A DNA stretch of 7,205 nucleotides. Origin: an uncultured Paraburkholderia sp. (GTDB taxonomy: Bacteria > Pseudomonadota > Gammaproteobacteria > Burkholderiales > Burkholderiaceae). The notes beneath the pieces were generated by a model. The model ran no database searches and had not been told where the DNA came from. It saw only the letters and a program-made list of their open reading frames with translations. The stretch's first letter is position 1, and each line of letters opens with the position of its first letter. Shown here piece after piece: positions 1-4,868 of the stretch. Location of the stretch: NCBI GenBank assembly GCA_937917025.1, contig CALFSF010000252.1, forward strand, positions 1-7,205. The letters are read 5' to 3'. A program made the position numbers and the translations under genes.

Positions 1-16
1 GCGAGGTGGCCGCTGA
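1..16 (+). CDS. 3' end of an unseen upstream gene (partial)
   Basis: Reading CGA GGT GGC CGC TGA from base 2 gives a possible C-terminus R-G-G-R followed by a stop whose last A is the A of the next gene's ATG (TGATG overlap). This arrangement is typical of translationally coupled operon genes, and TolC-family genes often follow a membrane fusion protein or pump subunit. Only four codons are visible, so neither the product nor even the reading frame can be confirmed. Confidence 0.35.
3..9 (+). promoter_or_regulatory. Ribosome binding site of the TolC-like gene
   Basis: GAGGTGG lies six bases before the ATG at 16 and closely matches the anti-Shine-Dalgarno complement GGAGGTG. It supports the ATG at 16 as the start, although that codon overlaps the putative stop of the preceding gene. 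Confidence 0.6.
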
Positions 17-1404
17 TGAATACGCGCATTGTTGTGGTCCCGCTGGCGCTGGTCGCGGGCGCTGCGGGTGCCCGATGGGTGCGGGCGGCCGATCTGCTGA
101 CCGTCGTCGAGCAGACCACCGGTCACGATGCGGAACTCGCGGCTGCCCGCGCGGGCGCACGCGCCGCGCATCAGGCGATACCGAAGGCGCGCGCGCAGTT
201 GCTGCCGCGCGTGGACGGCGGCTGGGGGCGTGCGTATAACCGCATCGCCACCGAAGACTTCCCGACCACGACGTACTGGCAGAACGGCTGGACGGTGAGC
301 CTGACGCAGCCGGTGTTCGACTGGAGCCGCTGGACGACCTACCGGCAGGCGGACTTCATCGAGGCACGCGGCGCCACCGAAGTCGCGCAGGCGCAGCAGG
401 CATCGATCCTGAAAGCCGCGCGCGCCTACTTCGACGAACTCGCCGCCGAGGATGAACTCGCGCGGGCAAACGACTACGCCGCCGCGCTCGACACGCATCT
501 GGCCCAGTTGCGCCGCAGGCAGCTGGCCGGCGAGGCGACGGTGATCGATCTACGCGAGGCCGAGTCGGGTGTGCTGCAGGCACATCTGCAGCAGCAGGAC
601 GCGGGCAACGCGTTGCAGTTGAGCCGGCTCGCGCTGGAGCAGGCGACCGGGCAGCCCTTTACCGCGCTGTCGCGGCTGGCCGATCCAGTCACGATGCCGC
701 GCGTCGGCCCGGACGACATCGACGCGTGGGCAAACCAGGCGCAGGCCCACGACTATCAGGTGCAGTTGAAACAGATCGACTGGCGCATCGCGAAACTCGA
801 GGTCGAGAAGGCCCGCTCCGCGCATCTGCCGACGGTCAACATCACGGCGAGCCACACGCCGGCAGGCGCCGGTTCCGGTTACGCGCGCCCGACGACCACC
901 ACGACGGCGATGCTGTCGGTGAGCATTCCGTTTTTCGAGGGCGGCGAAACGGAGGCGCGCGTCGACGAGACGGTCGCCCTGGAGGACAAGGCGCAGGACG
1001 ACCTGACCGCCGCGATCCGCCAGGCGGGCGCGAGCGCGCGTGAAAACTGGACGCGCCTTCGCTCCGGCGCGGCGCGCGTCGATGCGCTGGCGCGTCTCGC
1101 GCAGACATCGAGCGCGGCGTTTGCCGCGACGCAGGTCGGCTACAAGGTGGGCAGCCGCGACAGCACCGACGTGCTGCGCGCGGCCGACACGTTCTACGCG
1201 AACCGGCGCGATCTGATCCACGCGCGATACGAGACGATCATGGCGCTCCTGCAACTGAAAGCCGCCACGGCCGCGCTCACGTTTGACGAAGTGGCGGGCG
1301 TCAACGCATTGCTGGCCCCGGCGGCGAGCGGGGCACAGCCGCAGCCACTGCGCGCGCCTCAGGTCCCACCGGCACGAGCGGAGTTCCCAGCGTCTTCTCG
1401 CTGA
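16..1404 (+). CDS. TolC-family outer membrane efflux/secretion channel
   Basis: This 462-residue protein should form the trimeric outer membrane channel and periplasmic tunnel of a tripartite pump or type I secretion system, exporting drugs or proteins with an inner membrane transporter and a fusion protein. Residues 1-24 look like a signal peptide (hydrophobic core VVVPLALVAGAAGA, then VRA before Ala25). There is no cysteine anywhere, so it is not a NodT-type lipoprotein. Two similar halves are visible. The first has the beta-strand motif W-T-V-S-L-T-Q-P-V-F-D-W-S-R-W (92-106) and the helix motif around AGEATVIDLREAES (171-184). The second has LSVSIPFFEGG (300-310) and YKVGSRDSTDVLRAAD (376-391), closely resembling the E. 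coli TolC motif YEVGTRTIVDVLDA. Length fits the family (roughly 450-490). The Pro/Ala-rich tail after about 433 is probably disordered. The start overlaps an upstream stop, suggesting an operon whose pump genes lie outside the window; the specific substrate cannot be told. Confidence 0.93.
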   Translation: MNTRIVVVPLALVAGAAGARWVRAADLLTVVEQTTGHDAELAAARAGARAAHQAIPKARAQLLPRVDGGWGRAYNRIATEDFPTTTYWQNGWTVSLTQPVFDWSRWTTYRQADFIEARGATEVAQAQQASILKAARAYFDELAAEDELARANDYAAALDTHLAQLRRRQLAGEATVIDLREAESGVLQAHLQQQDAGNALQLSRLALEQATGQPFTALSRLADPVTMPRVGPDDIDAWANQAQAHDYQVQLKQIDWRIAKLEVEKARSAHLPTVNITASHTPAGAGSGYARPTTTTTAMLSVSIPFFEGGETEARVDETVALEDKAQDDLTAAIRQAGASARENWTRLRSGAARVDALARLAQTSSAAFAATQVGYKVGSRDSTDVLRAADTFYANRRDLIHARYETIMALLQLKAATAALTFDEVAGVNALLAPAASGAQPQPLRAPQVPPARAEFPASSR

Positions 1405-1431
1405 TGCATCGCGTTTGAGCGCGCGTAACAG

Positions 1432-1466
1432 AAAGCCCCACGCAGCGCGAACCGGGTGGGGCTTTT
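1432..1466. terminator. Rho-independent terminator, probably bidirectional
   Basis: AAAGCCCCAC (1432-1441) pairs with GTGGGGCTTT (1456-1465) around a 14-base loop. On the plus strand it is followed by a short T-run (TTTTGTTG), ending the TolC-like gene 28 bases after its stop. On the minus strand the hairpin is followed by TTTCTGTT and lies about 50 bases past the mature tmRNA 3' end, so it can also terminate ssrA. Confidence 0.8.
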
Positions 1467-1513
1467 GTTGATCTGCTGATATTGACTGTTGCTGCTTGTT
1501 ACCGGGTGTTTTC

Positions 1514-1883
1514 TGGTGGAGGCGGCGGGAATCGAACCCGCGTCCAGAAGCACTCTACGACCAGTTCTACATACTTAGTTCTATCTTTTGATTTAACCGT
1601 GCCGACGCGGACGAACACGCTTCGGTACAGCGATTCACTGGATTTTCGACCTTGGCGTCGTGACGCCGACAAGGCTTAACTGACGTATATGACCTCTGTC
1701 GGTATTGCTACCGGTCTTGCGACTCTAACCCGTCAGTGAGTCAGGCAGAGGACGGCGGCCCTTAGGCTGCCAGTGCGAACGTTTCGTCGTTTGCAGTTAC
1801 GTTTTTCCCGCTGATTTACGAGGTTACGGGGCCTCGGTATGCCCTGGCCGCTTCGCAACCCCTGTCGAAACCAGGTCGCCCCC
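1514..1883 (-). ncRNA. ssrA: tmRNA (transfer-messenger RNA)
   Basis: This 370-nt RNA works with SmpB to rescue ribosomes stalled on broken mRNAs, adding a degradation tag to the nascent protein. The mature 5' end GGGGGCG (1883-1877) pairs with CGCCTCC just before the encoded 3' ACCA (ends at 1514), giving a 7-bp acceptor stem. Its third pair is G-U, the identity element for alanyl-tRNA synthetase. The T-arm GCGGG-TTCGATT-CCCGC is intact, as is the 5' motif GGTTTCGAC. Before the tag, CGAGG...CCTCG and CCCG...CGGG segments fit pseudoknot 1. The tag frame encodes ANDETFALAA and ends in TAA. It is a standard one-piece tmRNA, with no permutation or truncation. It is convergent with the TolC-like gene and downstream of gph on the same strand. 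Ends are inferred from base pairing; the 5' leader would be removed by RNase P. Confidence 0.98.
1762..1794 (-). other. ssrA: tmRNA tag-peptide reading frame (ANDETFALAA)
   Basis: The resume codon GCA at 1794-1792 opens the frame GCA AAC GAC GAA ACG TTC GCA CTG GCA GCC TAA. The encoded tag ends in the ALAA degron recognised by ClpXP-type proteases, and ANDxxFALAA is the betaproteobacterial tag pattern. The bases just before the resume codon (GTAACT) take the place of the E. coli sequence AATAGTC that positions the frame. Confidence 0.95.
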
Positions 1884-1892
1884 GCGGTCGGA

Positions 1893-1912
1893 TGACCTGC
1901 ATATGCAGGTCA
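1893..1912. repeat. Perfect 20-bp palindrome at the ssrA transcription start
   Basis: TGACCTGCATATGCAGGTCA equals its own reverse complement over all 20 bases. It lies 9 bases upstream of the mature tmRNA 5' end and begins at about +1 of the predicted ssrA promoter. It could be a regulator's operator or, if transcribed, a 5'-terminal hairpin (stem GACCTGC / GCAGGTC, loop ATAT) on the pre-tmRNA that RNase P removes. The palindrome is certain; either role is inference. Confidence 0.85.
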
Positions 1913-1918
1913 ATCGCC

Positions 1919-1947
1919 ATCTTACAATACAGTGACCCCTGCGTCAC
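1919..1947 (-). promoter_or_regulatory. Predicted sigma70 promoter of ssrA
   Basis: Reading the minus strand, GTGACG (1947-1942, 4 of 6 to TTGACA) and TAAGAT (1924-1919, 4 of 6 to TATAAT) are separated by 17 bases. The predicted start falls at about 1914-1911, leaving a leader of roughly 28-31 nt before the mature tmRNA. The match is moderate, and read-through from gph is also possible because no clear terminator separates them. Confidence 0.55.
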
Positions 1948-2059
1948 GGCTTCTCTGCGATGCAGGCCGGAATCCCGCTCGATGCCTCCACGCCACAGGG
2001 GATTGATCACCGCAAACCCAGACGCGGTCCTGTTTGCGACTACCGCGACCTGTTCGATA
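1948..2059 (-). other. gph-ssrA intergenic region with one stem-loop
   Basis: The only structure I see between the gph stop and the ssrA promoter is CGCAAAC (2011-2017) pairing with GTTTGCG (2032-2038) across a 14-base loop. It lies about 20 bases after the gph stop but has no following T-run on the minus strand, so it is not a standard intrinsic terminator. It may protect the gph mRNA 3' end or be chance. No coding potential is apparent. Confidence 0.4.
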
Positions 2060-2773
2060 TCAGGTGATGTCGCGCAGCAGCCGTTGCAGCTCGGCCGCCG
2101 ACTGGACGATGTGATTCGCGTGCCACTTCGCGGGCGGCAGGTCGGTGCCGCAATAGCCGTACGCGGCGGCCACGGTGACCATGCCGGCGGCAAAGCCCGC
2201 CTGCACGTCGCGCAGATCGTCGCCGACGTAGACAATGCGCTCGGGCGGGATCGCCATTTCCTGCGCCGCGTGCAGGAGCGGCGCGGGGTGGGGCTTCGAG
2301 TGAGGCGTCGTGTCGCCGCTGACCACGCAGACCGCGCGCTCCTCGAGACCCAGTTGCGCGACGAGCGGCTCGGTCAGGCGCGACGCCTTGTTGGTCACGA
2401 TGCCCCAACGGATGCCGCGTGCGTCCAGGTCGTCGAGCACGGCGTCGATGCCCTGAAACAGGGTTGTCTCGATGCACAGATCGGCTTCGTAGTTGGCAAG
2501 AAATTCCTCACGCATTGAAGCAAATTCATGGTCGTCCGGACCGATGCCGAAGGCGCCGCCAATCAGGCCGCGCGCTCCCGCCGAAGCGAGCGGCCGCAGC
2601 GCGTCGAGCGGCACCATCTCGAGCCCGCGCTCGTGACGCATCTTGTTGACCGCGGCGGCGAGGTCGGGCGCGGTGTCGGCCAGCGTGCCGTCGAGATCGA
2701 ACAGGACGGCCTGGCACAGGCCGGTTGCCGCTTCGTCATCTTCCCGCTGGGGCAGGGGCGTGGGGTCGCTCAT
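2060..2773 (-). CDS. gph: HAD-family phosphatase, Gph/MupP type
   Basis: This 237-residue cytoplasmic HAD-superfamily (subfamily IA) phosphatase carries all four catalytic motifs: FDLDGTLADT with nucleophile Asp26 and acid/base Asp28, Thr127 in GIVTNK, Lys160 in HSKPHP, and the magnesium-binding VGDDLRD (Asp185, Asp186, Asp189). A helical cap domain lies between motifs I and II (about 35-110). By similarity it would be named phosphoglycolate phosphatase, removing 2-phosphoglycolate from DNA repair or oxygenase side reactions. However, its place beside ubiG and near gyrA matches Pseudomonas mupP, a MurNAc-6-phosphate phosphatase of peptidoglycan recycling that was long annotated as gph. The ATG lies 27 bases past the ubiG stop, in the same frame, with a second in-frame TGA between them, so no earlier start is possible. 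No clear ribosome binding site precedes it, suggesting expression coupled to ubiG. Family assignment is firm; substrate is open. Confidence 0.93.
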   Translation of the reverse strand: MSDPTPLPQREDDEAATGLCQAVLFDLDGTLADTAPDLAAAVNKMRHERGLEMVPLDALRPLASAGARGLIGGAFGIGPDDHEFASMREEFLANYEADLCIETTLFQGIDAVLDDLDARGIRWGIVTNKASRLTEPLVAQLGLEERAVCVVSGDTTPHSKPHPAPLLHAAQEMAIPPERIVYVGDDLRDVQAGFAAGMVTVAAAYGYCGTDLPPAKWHANHIVQSAAELQRLLRDIT

Positions 2774-2800
2774 GAAGGTGTATTCGCAGGTTCAGGTCGA

Positions 2801-3499
2801 TCAGGCGGGGCGGCGGCTGGCGAGCATGTAATTCACGCTCGTGTCGCTGGCGAGCGCGAAGTGCTTGCTGAGCGGGTTGTACACAATGCCCTTGATGTCG
2901 TCGGTCACGAGGCTCGCGGAGCGCACAAAACCGGCGAGTTCGGACGGACGGATGAAGCGCGCGTAGTCGTGCGTGCCCTTCGGGAGCATGCGGGCGATAT
3001 ATTCCGCGCCGATCACGGCGAACAGGTACGACTTCACGTTGCGATTGAGCGTCGAGAAAAACACCCAGCCGCCCGGCTTGACGAGCGTCGCGCACGCCGC
3101 CACCACGGCGGCCGGCTCAGGCACGTGCTCGAGCATTTCCATGCAGGTCACGACGTCGTAGGTGGCGGGTTCGCGGGCGGCGAGCGCCTCTGCGGCGATT
3201 TCTTCGTAATCTACGGTTACACCGCTTTCAAGGCTGTGAAGATCCGCGACGCCCAACGCTTCGTGCGAAAGGTCGATGCCCTTGACCTGCGCCCCCATCC
3301 CGGCCATCGATTCCGACAGAATGCCGCCGCCGCAACCGATATCCAGCACGCGTTTGCCGGCGAGCGACGCATGGGTGTCGATCCATTTGAGCCGGACCGG
3401 ATTCAGTTCGTGCAGCGGCTTGAATTCGGCGTTCGGGTCCCACCAGCGATGGGCGAGATCGCTGAATTTTTGTAATTCGTGGGGATCGGCATTGGTCAT
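2801..3499 (-). CDS. ubiG: Ubiquinone biosynthesis O-methyltransferase UbiG
   Basis: UbiG performs both O-methylations of ubiquinone synthesis (2-polyprenyl-6-hydroxyphenol and 3-demethylubiquinol) using S-adenosylmethionine, as a soluble protein associated with the membrane pathway. The 232-residue product has the class I methyltransferase signature VLDIGCGGGILSE (51-63), the acidic SAM-ribose region GIDLS (74-78), EMLEHV (121-126) and PGGWVFFSTLNR (142-153), plus the UbiG-typical HDYARFIRPSEL (177-188) and YNPL (207-210). The N-terminus HELQKFSDLAHRWWDPN matches the family start. The frame stays open upstream to 3595, but that extension runs through the predicted promoter, so ATG at 3497-3499 is chosen. 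The Shine-Dalgarno is weak (AAGG about 13 bases upstream). It is first in an apparent operon with gph. In E. coli ubiG also adjoins gyrA, so the neighbourhood is ancient. Confidence 0.97.
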   Translation of the reverse strand: MTNADPHELQKFSDLAHRWWDPNAEFKPLHELNPVRLKWIDTHASLAGKRVLDIGCGGGILSESMAGMGAQVKGIDLSHEALGVADLHSLESGVTVDYEEIAAEALAAREPATYDVVTCMEMLEHVPEPAAVVAACATLVKPGGWVFFSTLNRNVKSYLFAVIGAEYIARMLPKGTHDYARFIRPSELAGFVRSASLVTDDIKGIVYNPLSKHFALASDTSVNYMLASRRPA

Positions 3500-3554
3500 G
3501 TCGGATTCGGGCCTTGATGAAAGCGGGTGAGCGGGCAGGCGAGGATAAACCCTG

Positions 3555-3583
3555 AGTATATAGGCCGTCGAACCCGGCGGCAA
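3555..3583 (-). promoter_or_regulatory. Predicted sigma70 promoter of ubiG-gph
   Basis: On the minus strand, TTGCCG (3583-3578) and TATACT (3560-3555) are separated by 17 bases, matching consensus at 4 of 6 and 5 of 6 positions. The start would be near 3548, giving a leader of about 50 nt. Just upstream of the -35 is a small inverted repeat, GCTGC (3587-3591) and GCAGC (3597-3601), which could be an operator but is short enough to be chance. Confidence 0.65.
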
Positions 3584-3673
3584 AATGCTGCGCAATGCAG
3601 CGTGCCTGAGTCAGAAACCCTGCGGAAAATGGGTGCCGCCCGTGAGCACGGTACAGATAACCGGCGTCTGGAA

Positions 3674-3702
3674 TAAAAAAAGCCCCGCCGAAGCGGGGCT
3701 TT
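3674..3702 (-). terminator. Rho-independent terminator of the ompA-family gene
   Basis: On the minus strand, AAAGCCCCGC (3702-3693) and GCGGGGCTTT (3688-3679) form a 10-bp stem closed by a C(UUCG)G tetraloop, followed by an uninterrupted run of seven T. It sits 23 bases after the stop codon of the ompA-family gene. It should insulate ubiG-gph from ompA transcription. Confidence 0.95.
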
Positions 3703-3725
3703 GATACTGCGGTAACGCTGTAACC

Positions 3726-4376
3726 TTACTGCTTCGAAGTACCGACAACTTCGACTTCCACGCGGCGATCCGGCGCGAGGCAGGCGATGAGTTGCTTGCG
3801 GTTCTTCTGGTTGCAGCCAGTCGTAACCGGGTTGCGCTTGCCCTTGCCTTCCGTGTAGACACGGTTGGCTTCGATGCCCTTGCTGACCAGGTATGCCTTG
3901 ACAGCTTGTGCACGACGCAGCGACAGACGGTCGTTGTACTTGTCCGAACCGATACGGTCCGTGTAACCCGTTGCAACCACGACTTCCAGGTTCAGGCCTT
4001 CGATCTTCGATGCGAGTTCGTCGAGCTTTTCCTTGCCGCCCGGCTTCAGGACAGCCTTGTCGAAGTCGAACAGGGCATCAGCTTGATACGTGATCTTCTG
4101 GCTGGTGATAGCCGGCGCGACAGGCGCAGGCGGAGCCGGCGGGGTCGGAGCCTGGGCTACCAGGGCGCCATCGCACTTCGCGTTAGCCGTTGCCGGCGTC
4201 CAGAACGCATCGCGCCAGCAAAGCTCGTTCGTGCCGTTCATCCACACGTATTCGCCGGTGCCGTTCACCCAGTTGTCGTTCGTGGCTTGTCGCGACGCCG
4301 GCACCGATTGTGCCGAAGCGGATGCAGCCATTACTGCGGTAGCTGCAATGAACGCGAGCTTTGAAAGTTTATTCAT
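3726..4376 (-). CDS. ompA: OmpA-family peptidoglycan-binding envelope protein
   Basis: This 216-residue exported protein likely tethers the outer membrane to peptidoglycan. Residues 1-22 form a signal peptide (K3 and K6, hydrophobic core, cleavage after A20-S21-A22). A short segment (about 24-70) holds a tandem W-x-N-G-T motif (36-40 and 45-49) and LCWRDAFWTPA with Cys53 and Cys68, resembling the GLCWRTGYWTPA segment of betaproteobacterial and neisserial Rmp/OmpA proteins. A Pro/Ala linker follows (76-89), then the OmpA C-terminal domain (about 96-212), with FDFDKAVLKPGG and TGYTDRIGSDKYNDRLSLRRAQAV. Asp140 and Arg155 occupy the positions that bind diaminopimelate in this fold. Cys188 and Cys199 could form the disulfide seen in some members. 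There is no room for an eight-strand barrel, so it is not a classical E. coli-type OmpA. It has a strong ribosome binding site, its own promoter and terminator, and is divergent from gyrA. Confidence 0.95.
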   Translation of the reverse strand: MNKLSKLAFIAATAVMAASASAQSVPASRQATNDNWVNGTGEYVWMNGTNELCWRDAFWTPATANAKCDGALVAQAPTPPAPPAPVAPAITSQKITYQADALFDFDKAVLKPGGKEKLDELASKIEGLNLEVVVATGYTDRIGSDKYNDRLSLRRAQAVKAYLVSKGIEANRVYTEGKGKRNPVTTGCNQKNRKQLIACLAPDRRVEVEVVGTSKQ

Positions 4377-4380
4377 ATTT

Positions 4381-4387
4381 CTCCTCT
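4381..4387 (-). promoter_or_regulatory. Strong ribosome binding site of ompA
   Basis: AGAGGAG ends four bases before the ATG at 4376, and it is the best Shine-Dalgarno of any gene wholly in the window, in keeping with an abundant envelope protein. The upstream bases TCTC can pair with GAGA at its edge, so local structure could modulate initiation. Confidence 0.85.
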
Positions 4388-4402
4388 CGAAATTGAGATT
4401 AC

Positions 4403-4437
4403 CGCAGGTTTACTGCGAGCTTGTTGACGAAGACAAG
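4403..4437 (-). other. ompA 5' untranslated region with two small hairpins
   Basis: The predicted leader (about 4446 to 4377, some 70 nt) contains CTTGT...ACAAG (4420-4424 with 4433-4437) and CGCAG...CTGCG (4403-4407 with 4413-4417), two adjacent 5-bp stems. Structured ompA leaders in enterobacteria stabilise the mRNA and are small-RNA targets; a similar role here is only inference. Confidence 0.4.
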
Positions 4438-4441
4438 TCAT

Positions 4442-4505
4442 ACATTGCTCGAAGTATAACATTGGTGCGGAACAAAAGACGCGCTGTGTAGACTTCGAGC
4501 AGTGT
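4442..4505. repeat. 14-bp inverted repeat bracketing the ompA promoter
   Basis: ACATTGCTCGAAGT (4442-4455) and ACTTCGAGCAGTGT (4492-4505) are inverted copies matching at 13 of 14 positions, with 36 bases between them and centres 50 bp apart. The inner arm overlaps the -10 hexamer; the outer arm lies beyond the -35 region. Both arms are upstream of the predicted start, so they should act at DNA level, for example as paired operator sites. Confidence 0.7.
4453..4461 (-). promoter_or_regulatory. Predicted extended -10 promoter of ompA
   Basis: The minus strand reads TGTTATACT: a TATACT -10 hexamer (4458-4453, 5 of 6) preceded by the TGn extension. The -35 region is poor (GTCTTT-like at 16-17 bases), as is common when the extension is present. 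The start would be near 4446. Confidence 0.65.
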
Positions 4506-4769
4506 CTAACTCTTTGTGCGTTGGCATTTTGCCATATCGTTCCCTTCCGACGATAAAAAAATCCTCCCCTGTTTCCTGCCCCCAACCAATTGTGGTGCAT
4601 GCGCAACAAAGAAACTGCCGGACTTTTGCGCCCTTCCGTTTTGTTTCCGATGCAAGCCTGTATCCGGAAAAATCTACCGCCGGGCAGACCGCTCATCCGG
4701 CACGCAGGAGCCGTTCCCGGCCGTCTCCCTAATAGGTATACGGACCCCGTCGGGCGCGGATGCCGGGCA
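4506..4769. other. ompA-gyrA intergenic region, no gene recognised
   Basis: This part of the divergent intergenic region is less GC-rich than the genes. It holds two back-to-back hairpins: TGGCA-TTT-TGCCA (4522-4534) and TATCGT-(9)-ACGATA (4535-4540 with 4550-4555), the second running into seven A (4555-4561). Open frames here are short, lack ribosome binding sites and resemble nothing I know. From about 4562 to 4769 I see no further feature except possible upstream gyrA promoter sequence. Confidence 0.5.
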
Positions 4770-4778
4770 TGTTAGAAT
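4770..4778 (+). promoter_or_regulatory. Predicted extended -10 promoter of gyrA
   Basis: TGTTAGAAT contains the hexamer TAGAAT (4773-4778, 5 of 6) with a TGn extension. The -35 region (around 4750, TCGGGC) is weak. Transcription should begin at A4785, seven bases past the hexamer, giving an 83-nt leader before gyrA. Confidence 0.6.
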
Positions 4779-4784
4779 CGCGTG

Positions 4785-4868
4785 ATGCGTTGCGCCTGCA
4801 GCGTCTACGCGAAGCCGGCTCATCGTGCAGTTCAGGTGGCCGTCCTTGCATGTAAAAGACACGGATAA
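4785..4868 (+). CDS. Possible leaderless upstream ORF (27 codons) coupled to gyrA
   Basis: An ATG at 4785 coincides with the predicted gyrA transcription start, so the message would begin AUG with no leader. The frame runs 27 codons, beginning MRCACSVYAK and ending CKRHG, and its TAA (4866-4868) shares its last A with the gyrA ATG (TAATG). gyrA has no clear Shine-Dalgarno, so ribosomes ending this frame could restart on gyrA. The peptide is basic, has three Cys (3, 5, 23), and resembles nothing I recognise. The overlap is visible in the sequence; translation is inference, and a random frame of this length in GC-rich DNA is not unlikely. Confidence 0.3.
   Translation: MRCACSVYAKPAHRAVQVAVLACKRHG

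Noticed and set aside
550..1254. 234-codon frame antisense to the TolC-like gene
   Set aside because: It shadows a clear TolC-family gene; low-complexity Arg-rich translation and no ribosome binding site.
1482..1679. Small plus-strand frame containing GGGGGNRTRVQK
   Set aside because: It is translated across the complement of the tmRNA 3' end; the GNRTRVQ pattern is a known false protein produced by tRNA/tmRNA T-arm sequence. The same applies to the opposite-strand frame with LDAGSIPAAS.
1816..2235. 139-codon minus-strand frame running from gph into ssrA
   Set aside because: It overlaps the tmRNA 5' domain and the gph 3' end in another frame, and resembles no protein family.
2528..3475. 315-codon plus-strand frame across gph and ubiG
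   Set aside because: It is antisense to two well-supported enzymes with complete motifs; the translation is Arg/His/Gly-rich with no recognisable domain.
3500..3595. N-terminal extension of UbiG to an ATG at 3595
   Set aside because: The extra 32 codons cross the best promoter candidate (TATACT at 3560-3555) and do not resemble UbiG; the family begins near HELQKF, fitting the ATG at 3499.
4373..4696. 107-codon minus-strand frame upstream of ompA
   Set aside because: It runs through the ompA promoter, leader and ribosome binding site, has no initiation signal and looks like no family.
4516..4785. Open frames of 60-90 codons on the plus strand between ompA and gyrA
   Set aside because: Overlapping alternatives in different frames, no ribosome binding sites, no recognisable sequence; they end at or before the predicted gyrA promoter/start region.
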